Assembly: GCA_029721515.1 (NCBI GenBank)
Contig: CM056561.1
Coordinates: 11,204,501-11,268,500 of the forward strand
Direction: 5' to 3'
DNA length: 64,000 bases
Origin: Synanceia verrucosa
Taxonomy: Eukaryota; Chordata; Actinopteri; Perciformes; Synanceiidae
Positions 61,018 to 64,000 of the stretch are shown here, one piece after another. The notes beneath the pieces were generated by a model. The model saw only the letters and a list, made by a program, of their open reading frames with translations. It was not told the DNA's origin and searched no databases. The position numbers were made by a program, and so were the translations under genes. Each line of letters starts with the position of its first letter. The first letter of the stretch is position 1.

Positions 61018-63890
61018 ATGGACACAGTGTACAGACACAACAGAGAGGACATAGCTCTGAATAAACTGGGCGACGTAGAGGTAAGCATCGCACACTGACA
61101 ACCCCTCACCATTACCACTCTATTCTCTTTGGTTCTGTTTGATGTTTTGTCTGCTCTCTTCTATTTGGTTCTGCTTTGTTCTATTTGATCCTGTTCTATT
61201 TTTTGATTCTGTCCTGCTCTATTGTAGTTTGGCTCTGTTTCTTTTCTATTCTATTTGGCTCTGTTCTCTGAGAAAATGAGACATTTCCCATTTCCCTTCA
61301 TATCATCTTTAATAATACACTGGACAGGTATGTCTTTGATTAAATACATTTAATTTACATTCATTAAGATTAATATATTGCACAAATGTGAAATGGAGGT
61401 CATTGGAATTCATCCATCCATCCATTTTCTACCACTTATCGTCATAGGGTCGGGGGGGCTGGAGCCTATCCCAGTTGTCTTCGGGTGAGAGGCAGGGTAC
61501 ACCCTGGACAAGTCACCAGTTCATCACAGGGCACATAGAGACAGACAACCACTCACACTCACATTCACACCTACGGTCAATTTAAATTAGAAAATTAACA
61601 TAATCCCCATGTATGTTTTTGGTAGTGGGAGGAAGCCGGAGTACCCGGAGAGAACCCACGCAGACAGGGGGAGAACATGTAAACTCCACACAGAAAGGAT
61701 TCGAACCCGGTATCTTCTTGCTGTGAGGCAACAGTGCTAACCACTGTCATTAGAATTATCACACTTATTGAATTAAACATATATTTGTATACAATGCAGT
61801 ATGTGCATCCTGTTATCAAAAGATGGGACCCATCTTGGGCCCCACAGTGGTTCCCAAATTTTATGGCTTATGGCCCAAAACAGTGATTTATTCCTTGTAT
61901 TTTTTAAATAAAAAATGGCTAGAATTAACCCGTAAAAAGAAAAGTGTTGTCACTCTCAGGTTGGGTATCACTGTTGAATAATTATGTGGTTTCTATTTAC
62001 AAGAATATCAGCAGTGACATGAGTGGTTCTTTCCATTACTTGTCTGCTGAAAGCTGTGTGAAATTAACCCATGAGAGAGAGCTGCACCCAGGTGTGACTT
62101 CTCATTTACTTCAAAAACCTTTGCCACTGATGTGGTTTGAATAAACAAAACAGAACAACAGTTTAACTGTTCTCCGGTTTCAGCCTCTGACACATTCTTA
62201 AATCCCTCCCGGTCACCTACAGAGTCATTTATAGTTTACTATGTATCAGTTTATGTGGCAAATTGTCATATTTCTGGAAAATGCTCGACAGCATGTTGTG
62301 TCTTGCTGCCTGTCTCGCCCAGCTGAGTAATCCTTCACCTTTTCTGCCACTCCCACTCCTCCTCTTACAACCTGAGTACATAGTAACAAAACACCACAAT
62401 GACGCATGGACTTAGACATGTGTGCAGAGCATCAGAACTGTGAAAGAGAACAAAAGCATACGGTTAATCATTGTAGCATACAAAGCATACAGCATAGTTA
62501 TGCTCTTATAGTTTTTGTAGATTTTTTGGATATTGTTGTGGTTGGTTGGCTTTGCACCACACTGCATTTTTGCACTATTCCTCACATCTCCATACTTTTT
62601 ACTTTTTTAACTCTCCTAACTTTTTATGTATGGTAACTGTTGTGAAAGATTTTTCTTCGGTATGAATAAAGCTTCATTGATATACTGTATGATTATCATG
62701 TTCATTTCTCAACCTGAGGTGGATAAGTTATAAAGTCCAGCTGTCATAGGGAAGAAGGACTTCTGATGGCGTTCTGTGGTGCACTTTTCTGGAATCAGTC
62801 TATGCTGAGGGTGCTTATTTTATTCATATCATATCATGGTGGTGTAGTGGTTAGCACTGTCGCCATACAGCAAGAAGGTACTGGGTTTGATTCCCATCCC
62901 AGGGCCTTTCTGTGTGGAGTTTGCATGTTCTCCCCGTGTCTGCGTGGGTTTTCTGAGGGTACTCTGGCTTCCTCCCACCATCCAAAAACATGCATGTGAG
63001 GATGAGCGGTAGAAAATGGATGGATGAATGAACAATCGCACGTCCCCTTAAAGTCACTTAGGTCGGCTAACCAGCTGCTCTTTGTTGTCCCTTGATTAAG
63101 GTTGACCTTGACTATTTTCTCAACCCTAACTTGTTCTCTCAACCCTCTCAGGCACAAGCAGCTCCTTCTGGAAAGATGTTGCGGCCTCTTAACTTGAATC
63201 ACTATGCCACTAAGAAGAGTGCAGCTCAGAGTATGCTGGACGTCGCTTTGCTGATGGCCAACTCATCCCAGCTGAAGACCGTCCTCTATGTGGGGCCTCA
63301 GTACCGTTTCTACATCCCCCTCATTGTCCTGCTGTCTCTGTCCATCACGTTACAGGTCATAGTGGGGCTGCTGCTCGTCTTTATTGGCAAGTCACTTCCA
63401 TAGTTATCATTCTTCCTCCTCCATGTTTCTTGCACTTTAAATACATGCCTTTGATGTAGGAATCTTAGGGTGAGTCAAAGCTTGGTTTTAATCAATCAAG
63501 ATAAGTCACTCCAGCTCGAAAATAAGGCGTGGCAAATAAAAGCTCACTTAGTTTTTTGCCGTTTCCAATTCTGTGATTCTGTGCCAGCAGTGAAGTACGA
63601 CTTGAACGACGTGAGGAAACACGCAAAGCTGAACAGGATGAACAATGTGGCAACAGTGTTCGTCTTCTTCACTGTCCTCATCAACATCTTCATCACAGCA
63701 CTTGGATTTGAGGGGCACGCTGTCAGGTAAGCCATGAGAAGAACACGAACAGTGGGATTGCTTACTGTTGAAAACTCTTGACCTCGTTTTTGTTCTTCTT
63801 CTCAGGTCGTATGCGACACCTGCAATGTCAATACAAGAACCCAGGCTTTCTATTCTGCCCAACGACCTTAACACGACGGGTGGCATTTAG
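61018..63890 (+). CDS. Ninjurin family protein (NINJ1/NINJ2-like)
   Basis: Small plasma-membrane protein; NINJ1 oligomerises to rupture membranes in lytic cell death and both members act in adhesion. Exons 61018-61080, 63152-63386, 63591-63726, 63806-63890, giving 172 residues. A short cytosolic start (MDTVYRHNREDIALNKLGDV) is followed by the amphipathic-helix region LNHYATKKSAAQSMLDVALL and MANSSQLK, TM1 FYIPLIVLLSLSITLQVIVG, KYDLNDVRKHAKLNRMNNVA, TM2 VFVFFTVLINIFITALGF and a C-terminal tail. MANSSQLK is like NINJ1; ATKKS and FFTVLINIFITA are like NINJ2, so the paralogue is left open. Intron 2 must use a GC donor (ATTG|GCAAGT) to keep VFIVKYDL. The 3' UTR leaves the window. Confidence 0.93.
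61110..61275 (+). repeat. Degenerate TTCTATTTGGCTCTG-type repeat
   Basis: About ten imperfect copies of a ctgttctatttg(g/a)ttctg word in ninjurin intron 1. Confidence 0.6.
61411..61746 (-). mobile_element. tRNA-headed SINE-type repeat, copy 4
   Basis: Same layout as copy 1, on the minus strand; B box GGGTTCGAATCC, tail catccatccatccatt on the plus strand. Ninjurin intron 1. Confidence 0.8.
62833..63026 (+). mobile_element. tRNA-headed SINE-type repeat, copy 5 (internal deletion)
   Basis: Head ggtgtagtggttagcactgt and B box gggtttgattcc, then jumps from ccaaaaacatgcatg to the gaggatgagcggtagaaaat tail. Ninjurin intron 1, opposite orientation to copy 4. Confidence 0.8.
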
Positions 63891-64000
63891 ACCAGCGCTG
63901 GACCAAAATAAGACTTTCCTTCACTTGTTATCTCAAGGCCTTGGATTCTAACAACTTCTGTATCAGCTCAAATCATAATTTGTTTGGACAAAGACTCTCC

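Overview
The window is vertebrate nuclear DNA, most likely from a ray-finned (percomorph-type) teleost. Genes are split by GT-AG introns, introns and spacers are AT-rich and full of microsatellites, and the repeats are of fish type: tRNA-headed SINE copies, Tc1-like transposons, foldback MITEs and 5'-truncated LINE tails. There are no operons, Shine-Dalgarno sites or CRISPR arrays. Exons were found by matching translations to remembered protein families and checking splice sites and phase by eye; no alignment was run.

Layout. 1-24616 (+): 3' half of a plasma-membrane Ca2+ ATPase gene (probably atp2b3), ten constitutive exons plus the alternative site-C exon, with a long 3' UTR to about 28540. 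28541-35400: intergenic, repeat-rich (SINE, two Tc1 relics, hAT-like MITE). 35400-38200 (-): crebzf, one coding exon and one non-coding first exon. 39185-41150 (-): las1l as one uninterrupted 574-codon frame. 42786-49690 (-): an eight-exon TNF-receptor-superfamily gene of the HVEM/CD40 type with a kappaB motif upstream. 50178-53235: foldback element and a dead Tc1 transposon. 53656-54192 (+): mrpl49, uninterrupted. 55694-59797 (-): nine-exon haus7. 60933-63890 (+): four-exon ninjurin-type gene with a TATA box and a GC-AG intron.

The genes are independent housekeeping or signalling genes: calcium extrusion, stress transcription factor, ITS2 processing, immune receptor, mitoribosome, mitotic spindle, membrane rupture/adhesion. 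ATP2B3 and HAUS7 are close neighbours on human Xq28, which supports the atp2b3 call and suggests an old linkage with other genes placed between them in this fish.

I see no previously undescribed biological system. The best leads are a nested A-B-A'-B' palindrome (47.7-49.1 kb) in intron 1 of the TNF receptor gene, the canonical kappaB site before that gene, the GC-AG intron in the ninjurin gene, single-exon las1l and mrpl49, the enlarged low-complexity tail of the PMCA b form, and a LINE that landed inside a 1.1 kb trinucleotide array.
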